From positions 952,201 through 1,016,200 of the forward strand of contig NZ_NSBU01000007.1 of NCBI RefSeq assembly GCF_002285415.1: a stretch of DNA of 64,000 nucleotides, read 5' to 3'. Shown here one piece after another: positions 41,597-50,006 of this stretch. The notes under the pieces are model-generated. The model was not told the origin of the DNA. It ran no database searches and saw only the letters and a list, made by a program, of their open reading frames with translations. Positions within the stretch are counted from its first letter, which is position 1; each line of letters begins with the position of its first letter. The stretch is from Actibacterium pelagium (GTDB lineage: Bacteria > Pseudomonadota > Alphaproteobacteria > Rhodobacterales > Rhodobacteraceae). A program made the translations under genes and the position numbers.

Positions 41597-42814
41597 TTGA
41601 AACATATCCTCTTTTCCTGCTTTCTTTGGCTTGGTTTGGCAGGTGGCACCGCCTTCGCGGAAGAGCGGATTGCCCTGATCGTCGGTAATGGCGCTTATCA
41701 AGCCATCTCTCCTCTGGACAACCCTGTGTCGGATGCAGCCTTGATGGCTAGTACCCTTGAAGCCGTAGGTTTCAAGGTCACGCACTTGGCCGACGCCAGT
41801 CAAGCTGCGATGAAACGGGCCGTTGCTGATTTCGGACGCGACCTGCGCAATGCGGGGCCCGAGACCACGGCATTGTTCTATTATGCGGGCCACGCGGTAC
41901 AGTCTTTCGGAAACAACTACCTTCTTCCCGTTGACGCTCAGATCACTCACCAGACCGAACTTGATCTTTACGGGGTAGAGGCTGATTGGATCGTGCGCCA
42001 ATTGTTTTCGGCCCGTGTGAAAACCTCGATCGTTATTCTGGACGCTTGCCGCAATAACCCGTTTGAAAACGTCAGTGGTTTCGACAGCCAGGGACTGGCC
42101 GAGATGAATGCGCCAACTGGCAGTTTCATCGCCTATGCGACCTCTCCCGGGAACGTCGCGCTGGACGGCACACAGGGCAACAGCCCCTATACACTTGCGC
42201 TGGCTGACGAGATCGCGCGCAGCGACCAACCGATCGAACAGGTCTCGAAAGCCGTCCGCATCCGCGTGATCAACCAGACCGGCGGGGCACAGACCCCATG
42301 GGACAGTTCGTCACTTACCAGTGATTTCTACTTCAACCGACCTGCCCCCGGCGCGCTGGACAACGTGGCAGAGGCCAACTTGTGGAACTCTGTTAAAAAC
42401 AGTTCGGATCCTGAACAGATCAAACTGTTCTTGCGCGTTCACCCCAATGGCAGCTTTAGCGGTCAGGCCCGCGCGCTGTTGCTGGCAATGCCGACACCGA
42501 AGCCCAGCACTGGCGCGGCACCGCGGCTGGCCTTTGATGCCCCCCTTCCCGAAGGCGACCCGCATATCAAGGGCAAGGCGATTGCAGAACTGATCAACGG
42601 CTCTCCGCTTTACCCCCCATTCGAAGGTGTCCCGGAAGAGTTGTGGAAGGGTCAGAAGTGTACCAATTGCCACCAATGGACGCGCGAGCTTTTGTGCGAG
42701 CAAGGGCAGTTCTATGTCGCGGGAAACTCGGACAACTCTCTGGCAAAACTGCACCCGTACGGCGGGACGTTCAAATCGAACGTTCGCAAATGGGCCTCCG
42801 CCGGGTGTAATTAA
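41597..42814 (+). CDS. Secreted caspase-like (C14) protein with C-terminal CXXCH haem motif
   Basis: A 405-residue protein if started at TTG 41597, which has a GGAGAGAAG site and begins a clean signal peptide (MKHILFSCFLWLGLAGGTAFA). The open frame extends to an ATG at 41468, but that would bury the signal peptide. The caspase-fold domain (about residues 22-250) has ERIALIVGNGAY, catalytic His99 in YYAGHA and Cys151 in VILDACRNNPF. The C-terminal 60 residues contain KCTNCHQW (Cys355, Cys358, His359), a c-type haem attachment site, and further cysteines. A periplasmic caspase domain combined with a haem motif is unusual. Neighbours are a beta-barrel and a 20-haem cytochrome. Confidence 0.85.
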   Translation: MKHILFSCFLWLGLAGGTAFAEERIALIVGNGAYQAISPLDNPVSDAALMASTLEAVGFKVTHLADASQAAMKRAVADFGRDLRNAGPETTALFYYAGHAVQSFGNNYLLPVDAQITHQTELDLYGVEADWIVRQLFSARVKTSIVILDACRNNPFENVSGFDSQGLAEMNAPTGSFIAYATSPGNVALDGTQGNSPYTLALADEIARSDQPIEQVSKAVRIRVINQTGGAQTPWDSSSLTSDFYFNRPAPGALDNVAEANLWNSVKNSSDPEQIKLFLRVHPNGSFSGQARALLLAMPTPKPSTGAAPRLAFDAPLPEGDPHIKGKAIAELINGSPLYPPFEGVPEELWKGQKCTNCHQWTRELLCEQGQFYVAGNSDNSLAKLHPYGGTFKSNVRKWASAGCN

Positions 42815-42838
42815 CCTGTCGCCAGCCAGCGTTGCGAT

Positions 42839-44686
42839 CTAGAACCGCCGAGACAGCCCCAAAGTCACGAAGGTATCGTTGCGCTCTTCTTCCAAGGAAG
42901 AGCTTTCGCCGTTTCTCCAAGTGCGCCCAACTTCGGCACTAAGGTTGGTTTGATCATTTAACTTGTAGCGAAGATTGACTGAAGGGGCGATCGTCAACTG
43001 ATGACCCTCCGAATAGTCTCGATAACCAACACGGACCCGCGGTCGTAGCGAAAGCTTTTCGTTGACCGGGTAAAGAAGTGATGCAGTCGCCAAAGCGTAA
43101 TCATTGTCTTCGCTGTGCGAGTAGCGCAACCCAAGATTTATCTGGTCTCGTTCTTTAAAGATCCCTGAACCAGATAACTGTATGCCAGCATAGCTGCGGA
43201 CACCGCCGTTTTCTGTAGCGGCCACGTCAAAGGAGGCTGGTGTTCCGCTCGTATAATAGAGGCTCCCGAAAGCGGAGAGGTTCCACCTGTCATTCAGCTT
43301 CGTCGAATAGGTCAGACCGAAGGTGCTGACCTTTGCAGCCCGATCCACAGCCATTTGTTCGATTTGGCTATCAGTAAAGCCAGCATCGCTCAACTCTTGG
43401 AGAGTGTCTTCATCCTGACCGATCAAAGCGTTATCCAAAGAAAGGCCGGGGCTGCGATAATGTGCCAGTCGTGCTGTCAGACGAGAGCGGTTCTCGAACA
43501 CACGGGTACCAGTCACAAGAACTCGGTTCAGCTCGTTGAGTTGCAGGTCATATTCCCCGTTCAGGAACAGATAATTACTGCCTAGGTTCACGCGGTATTC
43601 TGCCCCAATCGCTTGGCGCAGGGAAAAAGAGTCTTCTTCCTCTTGCACAAAGTAGACAGAGACTTCTCCATCGTTTGGAAGCTGCTCATAGGTCGCACTT
43701 ACACCCAAAAGGTAGGCATCACCGCTAAATGGGTCATCCCGCGTGCTTTCAACTCCCATACCGGCGAAAAGTCCAATCTCCAGACCGTTCTCCATTGGTG
43801 TTTTGTACGACAAACCATCCAAACGATAGGCGATACCGCTTGGGCGCAGCCGATGACGACCGAATGTCAGCTCGGATCCGTTTTCTTTGCTCAATAAGCT
43901 TACATAGGCTTCATGAAGCCGGAACTCGTCATCGTCATCTTCGAAATCAAGTTCGTGAGAACCACTAATTGCGAATGTCAGCTTCCGGTTCGCGTCCTCT
44001 ACCGTTCGTGTGTAACGCAACCCTGCCGTTAAAGAGTTTTCGAAAACGTCGTCTTCACGCTCTTCCACGTTAGGTATCGGGTCCGGTGTCAGTTCTGTGA
44101 GGATCGTCTCACCTTCGTTGTAGCGATATGTCAAACGAAGCGATCCACGATCTTTTACAATCGTTCCACCCGTTTCAATGACATCTCTATCGCTTGCTGC
44201 AGCCGCAGCGCCCACGCCGCCAATACCAAATGTTCTGCGGTCTTCACTTGGACGTTGGCCAGCAGGTATGGGTTGAATGTCTTGACGCGGCGCTGCAGCG
44301 ACGACACTCGGATCGACTTGTCTTGGCTGGGCCCCGCTAAGGATCGCACTCAACCGCGCACTCACGCGGGCCGCCCCCTCCCCTTCAGGATACTTCTGCA
44401 GATAGATACGGTACTCGGCAACAGCATGGGCCAGTTGCCGATTGGCTTCGCGCACGTTTCCCAGCAACTCTTGGGCACGTTGACTATGCACATGCTCTGG
44501 CATTCCAACCAATGACGTCAGTAGCTGCGTCGCCCTGATATATTGGTCTGACTGGATAGCTGTCAGCGCCGACTGGAACTGGGACTCGATCCCTGGAGTC
44601 GTTCGAACGGACTGCGCAACAACAAAGCTGGGCTCTGCGACTAGAAGCGCCAAGGCGAAAATGCCAATCCCTCTTATGCGTCCCAT
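42839..44686 (-). CDS. Outer-membrane beta-barrel protein with N-terminal helical repeats
   Basis: A 615-residue protein with a signal peptide (about residues 1-24, ending VVAQ), a TPR-like helical region (about 30-115; QFQSALTAIQSDQYIRATQLLTSL, LAHAVAEYRIYLQKYPEGEGAARV), a low-complexity linker, then from about 165 to 615 alternating amphipathic strands with acidic turns. It ends in LGLSRRF, the terminal Phe typical of BAM substrates. The size allows about 20 or more strands. It follows the multihaem cytochrome gene by 74 bases in the same direction. This arrangement resembles the barrel partner of porin-cytochrome conduits, although I see no sequence similarity to MtrB or PioB. Confidence 0.82.
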   Translation of the reverse strand: MGRIRGIGIFALALLVAEPSFVVAQSVRTTPGIESQFQSALTAIQSDQYIRATQLLTSLVGMPEHVHSQRAQELLGNVREANRQLAHAVAEYRIYLQKYPEGEGAARVSARLSAILSGAQPRQVDPSVVAAAPRQDIQPIPAGQRPSEDRRTFGIGGVGAAAAASDRDVIETGGTIVKDRGSLRLTYRYNEGETILTELTPDPIPNVEEREDDVFENSLTAGLRYTRTVEDANRKLTFAISGSHELDFEDDDDEFRLHEAYVSLLSKENGSELTFGRHRLRPSGIAYRLDGLSYKTPMENGLEIGLFAGMGVESTRDDPFSGDAYLLGVSATYEQLPNDGEVSVYFVQEEEDSFSLRQAIGAEYRVNLGSNYLFLNGEYDLQLNELNRVLVTGTRVFENRSRLTARLAHYRSPGLSLDNALIGQDEDTLQELSDAGFTDSQIEQMAVDRAAKVSTFGLTYSTKLNDRWNLSAFGSLYYTSGTPASFDVAATENGGVRSYAGIQLSGSGIFKERDQINLGLRYSHSEDNDYALATASLLYPVNEKLSLRPRVRVGYRDYSEGHQLTIAPSVNLRYKLNDQTNLSAEVGRTWRNGESSSLEEERNDTFVTLGLSRRF

Positions 44687-44760
44687 TTTCTGCCCTCGTT
44701 CTTTCGATTTAAAAAAGTTTGTCGTAGCAATTTGACTTCTATCGTTCCGAGACCACCACC

Positions 44761-46503
44761 CTAGAAACGGCTATGGCAATCAACACAACCGGCATCTGCA
44801 TCCGGGTCCCCTTCTGGATAACGGCTACCCGGAGCACTCGGAGGGAAACCGGTGATGTAAAATGTCAGTGTGGTCATAGAAGCAAACGATACTGACGAAC
44901 CAAAACCATTGGTTGGTGCGGTTGTGTGACAGCTACTGCAGGTGAACGAATACTGCCAGCCATTCGAGGAGTGCCAACTTGGCTGTGTCGTCGCTCCAAG
45001 TTCACCCGTTTGGTGGCACAGTGCGCAGTCCGAAGAAGAAATCAGACTGTGATCCAACTCTGCCAATGACACATCAAAGCCATCGGTATCATGGCAAGAT
45101 CCGCAGCTCGTCGAAGTGATCCCTGTAATGTGTGCTGATGAAGTCGGTCCAGGAGCGCCCAGACCGCCGCCAACATGGCAGCTTGCGCAATCGGACGATG
45201 TCACCTCGCTGTGCTCGAAATCTATCGAAGAAACTGTCCAATTCGTCCCTGGCTCGTGACACGATCCACAGTTGTCACTTGTGCCAGTATGTGCGCCAGT
45301 TGGCTTGGCTCTCCAAGCTGCGCTGAAACCGTCAACAAAACTGCCGTTGCTGTGGCAATTCACACAGGCTGTCGGGCTGCTAGAGGCATAGGTGTGATCG
45401 AAACTGACGAGGCTGAAGCTGTCAGTGCTTGTATGGCAGCCATCGCAGGTTTCTGATGTTTCGACATGCTCTACCGGCGGCACGGGCGCCCCCCAAGAAT
45501 TTCCGGTAAAGTGGCAATCAGCACAGTTCCCCACGACCTCGTCGTGGTCGAAAGTTCGGCCAATGCTGAACGCAAAGGTGTCATGACACTCGGAACATTC
45601 GTTGCTGGCTGGCGGATGCGCTGCGGGTTGGAACGGGGCACCAATTGGATTTCCCGGATAGTGGCACGACACACAGTCGCCCGGCACCACATCATGGTCC
45701 AAATCGACCTGCGTGAAGCTTTGCTCGAAGAAAGGTGTGTGACAGTCTCCGCAGGTTTCGGGAGCAGGTATGTGATTTACGGGCTTACCAACAGCGGTTG
45801 TTCCATTGTGGCAAGTCGCGCAGGGCTGATCGATCTGATTGTGATCCAGAATTGCACCCGCAAACTGGAAAGTAGAGTGGCAACTGGCGCAGTCATCACC
45901 GACCTTAATATGATCGACCGGCTGGCCAGGAGCCGTCACACCATCGTGGCAGGTCGCACAGACACCGATGACTTGTGTGTGATCCACACGAGCGTTCTGA
46001 AACCCGGTCGTGACGTGGCAATCATCGCAGCTGTCGCTGGCCGCAATATGGTTTGCAGGCTTGGCACGCGCCTTGCTGCCGTTGTGGCAGGTCGCGCATT
46101 CCTGATTGATCCCCACATGATCAAAGGCGAAGGGCACAAAATTCCGTGTGGTATGGCAATCCGAACAGGTATTTCCAGCCGCCGGGTGCGTCGCGGGTTT
46201 GCCCGGAGCAATCCCACCATTGTGACAGGATACACAGTCGCGCGGCGTCCCTTCCAGCTTGTTATCAATGTGGCAGCTTTCGCAAATGATCTCGGCGTGG
46301 CGGCCAGTCAGGTTAAAGCCCGCCATTTCGGAATGCTCGAACCCTTCCATCGGGTTCACCCCAGTCACGGTCTCTTGGGCTTCTGCGGCTTGGAAAAAGA
46401 GACTGCCGATCAGCATAAGCGCGCAAAGCTGCAAGACCTTCAAAATCGAGAGGGACCGAATGCTATGGCATTCAGGAGACTTTGGCGAATAAGCTACAGT
46501 CAT
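44761..46503 (-). CDS. Secreted multihaem c-type cytochrome (20 CXXCH motifs)
   Basis: A 580-residue protein with a signal peptide (hydrophobic about 20-40, cleavage after QAAEA) and 20 CXXCH motifs from residue 74 to 577, about one per 25 residues. Almost every motif is preceded 8-10 residues earlier by a His, alternating between the patterns [FLV]-[DE]-H and [NAD]-H, which predicts bis-histidine ligation and a two-haem repeating unit of about 50-60 residues. Such arrays form electron wires. It is probably translocated by Sec and matured by the Ccm system encoded nearby. The beta-barrel gene follows. No lipobox is present. Confidence 0.92.
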   Translation of the reverse strand: MTVAYSPKSPECHSIRSLSILKVLQLCALMLIGSLFFQAAEAQETVTGVNPMEGFEHSEMAGFNLTGRHAEIICESCHIDNKLEGTPRDCVSCHNGGIAPGKPATHPAAGNTCSDCHTTRNFVPFAFDHVGINQECATCHNGSKARAKPANHIAASDSCDDCHVTTGFQNARVDHTQVIGVCATCHDGVTAPGQPVDHIKVGDDCASCHSTFQFAGAILDHNQIDQPCATCHNGTTAVGKPVNHIPAPETCGDCHTPFFEQSFTQVDLDHDVVPGDCVSCHYPGNPIGAPFQPAAHPPASNECSECHDTFAFSIGRTFDHDEVVGNCADCHFTGNSWGAPVPPVEHVETSETCDGCHTSTDSFSLVSFDHTYASSSPTACVNCHSNGSFVDGFSAAWRAKPTGAHTGTSDNCGSCHEPGTNWTVSSIDFEHSEVTSSDCASCHVGGGLGAPGPTSSAHITGITSTSCGSCHDTDGFDVSLAELDHSLISSSDCALCHQTGELGATTQPSWHSSNGWQYSFTCSSCHTTAPTNGFGSSVSFASMTTLTFYITGFPPSAPGSRYPEGDPDADAGCVDCHSRF

Positions 46504-46758
46504 CTCATATATCCAAAATGGCCATGTTCGCGTCCGAACACCGCTCTTAAATAAAATTGCGACAAAACGCCGCCTTTCGGCAGAAGACTGCCTATAACGT
46601 GTTCAATCAAGAAATATTTTTGCTTTTGTGCTTGAAAAAGCGCTGGAAGTGGCATGTAGCCGACAAATTACGAACTTGCTCAATCCCCAAAAATTTGGAT
46701 TTCTTAAGCCGACATCGGGCTTGGCTAAGTGAAGTCGGATCACCGTTAAATCAATAAT

Positions 46759-47574
46759 TTAATTCGGGAAAACTGCCCCATACCGGGCGGGTTCGATCTT
46801 GGTTTGCTTGGTCATCGCGCAGACCAACTGGTACATTTGGTTACCAAAGTCGAAATGCCAGAACTCTTGGGGATAGTTCGTAAACCCCTGTTTGGTCATC
46901 GCATGAAACAGCAGCCTGCGGTGCAAAAGCCGCCGATCATCTGGGGCGATTTCGCCATTGCGCAGGCTGCTTTCAAAAAAAACTGTCTGGGCGACATCCT
47001 CCATCTGATCAAAATGTGCGCCCATCTCCAGCAGCGCACCACTGGCGGTATTTCGTAGGGTCAGATCGACAGAGGCGCCCGTTAAATGGGTCGGCCAAGT
47101 CGTAGGATCATCGTGCAGAAACGCGCGCGGATCTGAGACATAGCGCCTTACCTGCGCCTCGATCTTATCAGCGTTCGCATTCGGGTCGGCGTGGCGAAAC
47201 TTCGTCTCAAAAAACGCCCAAAGCCCTGCTTGGGTTTCCACCGGGCGATAGGCGTCCCAGACAAACAGTTCCAGATTGAGATGGGCAAGGCTGTCATTGA
47301 CCCGCCGAAGCCGTTCCGCAACGCCGCTGCGGACCAAAACCCGCGGGATCGCCCCGTTCAACCGGCAGCCGTAAGGCAGGTTTTGCCCGTCAGTTCGGTT
47401 GTAATAGGCCTCTCCTGCGATATCGAAGTCCGCAATATCGACCAGCGGTTCTTGCTGCTCTGGGGCCGTCAGATCGACTGGGACACTGCGATAAGCGGAT
47501 GTGTCAAACGCCGGAAGCTCTGGGATTGGAGGCAGCGCCCCAAGATCATCAAGGGACGCAGGCAGAGTGCTCAC
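46759..47574 (-). CDS. D-Ala-D-Ala dipeptidase (VanX/DdpX family, M15)
   Basis: A 271-residue protein without a signal peptide, so cytoplasmic as VanX is. The zinc-site signature is THLTGASVDLTL (His and Asp), with the catalytic Glu and third ligand in EFWHFDFGNQ, and the substrate-side Arg in VWDAYRPVETQ. VanX-type enzymes hydrolyse D-Ala-D-Ala dipeptide. It overlaps the upstream Mur-ligase gene by 4 bases, so a dipeptide hydrolase and a ligase that uses such dipeptides are made together. Confidence 0.85.
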   Translation of the reverse strand: MSTLPASLDDLGALPPIPELPAFDTSAYRSVPVDLTAPEQQEPLVDIADFDIAGEAYYNRTDGQNLPYGCRLNGAIPRVLVRSGVAERLRRVNDSLAHLNLELFVWDAYRPVETQAGLWAFFETKFRHADPNANADKIEAQVRRYVSDPRAFLHDDPTTWPTHLTGASVDLTLRNTASGALLEMGAHFDQMEDVAQTVFFESSLRNGEIAPDDRRLLHRRLLFHAMTKQGFTNYPQEFWHFDFGNQMYQLVCAMTKQTKIEPARYGAVFPN

Positions 47575-49151
47575 AGCAGACGTTTTTCCTCTAGCAGGTC
47601 AGGCAAGTCGTTTTCGTAGAGTACGACATCCTTCTGTTTCAGGTCCTTGGCAATCGCAGCGCGGGCGGCGGCAAAACTAGGCACCTCGACAACGGTAACC
47701 TTGTCCGCATCAATCGTCTCGGCAAAGCTTGGGATGCGCGACGGGTTGATCACATAAACTGTGTCACAGCGATCCGAGCAGAACTCTCCAAGTCGCGCGT
47801 GCACGCGATCATGTTCCAATCCGAGCTCGGCAATACCAGGTGTCACCAGAATGCGGCGACCGCCCCGTTTCTTGGCAAGCTTGTCCATCGAGGCAACCGC
47901 CGACATGAACCCCTGCTCGTTCGAGTTATAAGCGTCGTCCAAAATCAATGCGGAACCCGGCGTATCCAGCACCTGCAAACGGTGCGGAACCTGCGCGATC
48001 GTCTTCGTGAAATACGGAATCTGATCCGCAATTTCTGGATCGATCACCAGTGATAACGTCACCGCAAGCGCCGAGTTGGTCACATTGTGCGCACCAAGCA
48101 GCGGCAGGTCATAGGTCACGTCAGGGATCAGCCCCAGCTTAGAGTGAAGACTAATCCGCCAAGATGCGCCGTCCGTTTCCTGCGCGTCGACCACGACGTC
48201 CGAACCCTCTGCGCCGACGGTGATCATCCGCAGGTCATAGATCTTCTTCAGGCGCTGGAAGGGTTCGTACTGCATCACATCGATGTTCACCACGACGGTG
48301 CCGCCCGCCAAACAAGCCTCTTCCGCCAGTTCAGACTTGGCCTGTGCGATGGCTTCGATGCTGCCAAAGCGTTCTGTATGGGCATCGCCAATTGCGGTGA
48401 CGATGCCGTAGGTCGGATGGATGAAGTCGCACAGACGTTTAATCGACCCGATGCCATAGGCCCCCATCTCTGCGATGAAATACTTGTGCGACCACTGCAA
48501 GCGCTGCCGGATGTGGCGCGTGTGGCCCAGAACCGTATTGATCGAACCGGGGCTATAAAAGACAGAGCCTGACGCCTCGAGAATCTCGGCCAGCATGTGC
48601 TTCACAGTCGTCTTGCCGAACGACCCTGTGATCCCGATCCGCACCGGGTCCAGCCGGGCGAGTTTGGCTTTGGCCTGATCCGTATACCCTTCGTTCACGC
48701 GGGTCTGCAGTGGCTTCAGGGCCATGTTCGCCAGAACCAGCGTCACCGGGGCCAGTTGCAGCGCGACGATCGCCCAAAGAGGGTGAACAACCGTCAGAAG
48801 CGCCAAGACCAAGGTTAGCGCAAAGGACAGATACAGAAGGCGTTTCGCACGCTCTGTCATCGCCAGAGGTTTCTTGAACCGATAGCGCCGTTCGATCAAC
48901 ATGATGCCTGCAAGGGCGGCTGCAAGGGCCAGTTTGACACCGACAAAAGGTGCCCCGGCGGCGATGACAACCAAAGCGACCACGATCGTCGCCGTCGCCC
49001 GCAGATCGAACAGACGGACGTTCTGCCAAGCTGTGAAGAAGCGGGTGTTGTCGTATTCCTCTTGCTGGAAATAAGTCAGCAAAGTGTGCTGACGCTGCCA
49101 AAGCAGCGCGGCAAGAGAGACCAGAACAAGAAGGCCGGCCAAAGCGGTCAT
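47571..49151 (-). CDS. Membrane-anchored Mur ligase family protein (MurF-like)
   Basis: A 526-residue protein. The N-terminal about 150 residues hold four to five hydrophobic helices (e.g. TIVVALVVIAAGAPFVGVKLALAAALAGIM), absent from housekeeping MurF. A Mur ligase core follows: P-loop GITGSFGKTTVKHML, FIAEMGAYGIGSIKRL, GIVTAIGDAHTERFGS, the NVTNSALAVTLSL segment, and a C-terminal domain with LILDDAYNSNEQGFMSAV, the MurF-type DDAYN motif. It probably adds a (di)peptide to a carboxylate acceptor, but the acceptor is unknown. It is flanked by VanX-like and hydrolase genes with 4-base overlaps, and is not in a dcw cluster. Confidence 0.82.
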   Translation of the reverse strand: MTALAGLLVLVSLAALLWQRQHTLLTYFQQEEYDNTRFFTAWQNVRLFDLRATATIVVALVVIAAGAPFVGVKLALAAALAGIMLIERRYRFKKPLAMTERAKRLLYLSFALTLVLALLTVVHPLWAIVALQLAPVTLVLANMALKPLQTRVNEGYTDQAKAKLARLDPVRIGITGSFGKTTVKHMLAEILEASGSVFYSPGSINTVLGHTRHIRQRLQWSHKYFIAEMGAYGIGSIKRLCDFIHPTYGIVTAIGDAHTERFGSIEAIAQAKSELAEEACLAGGTVVVNIDVMQYEPFQRLKKIYDLRMITVGAEGSDVVVDAQETDGASWRISLHSKLGLIPDVTYDLPLLGAHNVTNSALAVTLSLVIDPEIADQIPYFTKTIAQVPHRLQVLDTPGSALILDDAYNSNEQGFMSAVASMDKLAKKRGGRRILVTPGIAELGLEHDRVHARLGEFCSDRCDTVYVINPSRIPSFAETIDADKVTVVEVPSFAAARAAIAKDLKQKDVVLYENDLPDLLEEKRLL

Positions 49152-49903
49152 TTCGCGCCTCCATTCAGTTGCTCAAGAACCATCGTGGCAATCTGGTGCC
49201 GCCCCCGCGACAGGATCGAGTGGTGGTCATATTCGGGGCACTCGATATACTCGGACTGCGGGATCGCTTCGTGGATCAGCTTGCCGACTACGGGCGGTGT
49301 TTCGGTGTCTTTGCGGCCATAGATCAACGAGGTCGGACAAGTGATCTTGGGTAGCTCTGCAATCTGATCCTCTTGAATGGTCTTCAGGAAAATGTCGCGC
49401 ATGCCGATCTCACGGCTTTGGACATAATCGGCGCTACCGTATTCGCGCTCTAATTCGATCAAGGCATCTTGCGTCGTGGCCTTCGCCTTTTTCTGCTGGA
49501 AGATCATAGAGCGGCGCTTGCCGCGCAGTCGCTCTAACACCGTCGTTGGGCGCTTGACCCCTGCCCCGGCGACGATGAACAGATGCTCAACCCGGCTGTC
49601 GTCCATCGCGGCCAGCCGCAAGCCAATGCGGCCACCAAAGCTGTGTCCAACCCAGTGAAACCGGTCGACGCCCAAACCGTCCAGATGCGCCAGAACGGCC
49701 TTGGCATAGTCGATCGTATCCCAAGCAGGCTCCGGTCGTGGGCTTTCCCCGAACCCGGGCAGATCCAACAAGATCACGCGGGCCGACGGCGCCACAAGCT
49801 CTGCCGTAGCCAGCAAGTCCTTGTGATCGCGCCCCCAACCGTGCGCAAAGACCACGGGAAACGCATCTTTGCGCCCCAGCTCTACCGTAGAGATCTTCGT
49901 CAT
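49148..49903 (-). CDS. Alpha/beta hydrolase
   Basis: A 251-residue alpha/beta hydrolase fold protein with the oxyanion segment VVFAHGWGRDHKDL, nucleophile elbow WVGHSFGGRIGL (Ser) and a C-terminal catalytic His in EYDHHSIL. The start at 49903 (ATG) is where homology begins; a GTG at 49936 in frame is an alternative. The stop overlaps the Mur-ligase start. Within this cluster it might release or transfer an acyl or peptidyl group, but the substrate is not evident. Confidence 0.82.
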   Translation of the reverse strand: MTKISTVELGRKDAFPVVFAHGWGRDHKDLLATAELVAPSARVILLDLPGFGESPRPEPAWDTIDYAKAVLAHLDGLGVDRFHWVGHSFGGRIGLRLAAMDDSRVEHLFIVAGAGVKRPTTVLERLRGKRRSMIFQQKKAKATTQDALIELEREYGSADYVQSREIGMRDIFLKTIQEDQIAELPKITCPTSLIYGRKDTETPPVVGKLIHEAIPQSEYIECPEYDHHSILSRGRHQIATMVLEQLNGGAK

Positions 49904-50006
49904 TCGGACTGCCCCGGATACCTTTTCAGCCACCACTAGCTATGGTGTTTCTTATAGTGATACGACATACTTACCAGACGAATTCAACCGACGCTAGGAC
50001 AGGACC

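Noticed and set aside
45466..46554. Plus-strand open frame opposite the multihaem cytochrome (362 codons)
   Set aside because: Periodic shadow of the CXXCH repeats; no ribosome-binding site and no family similarity.
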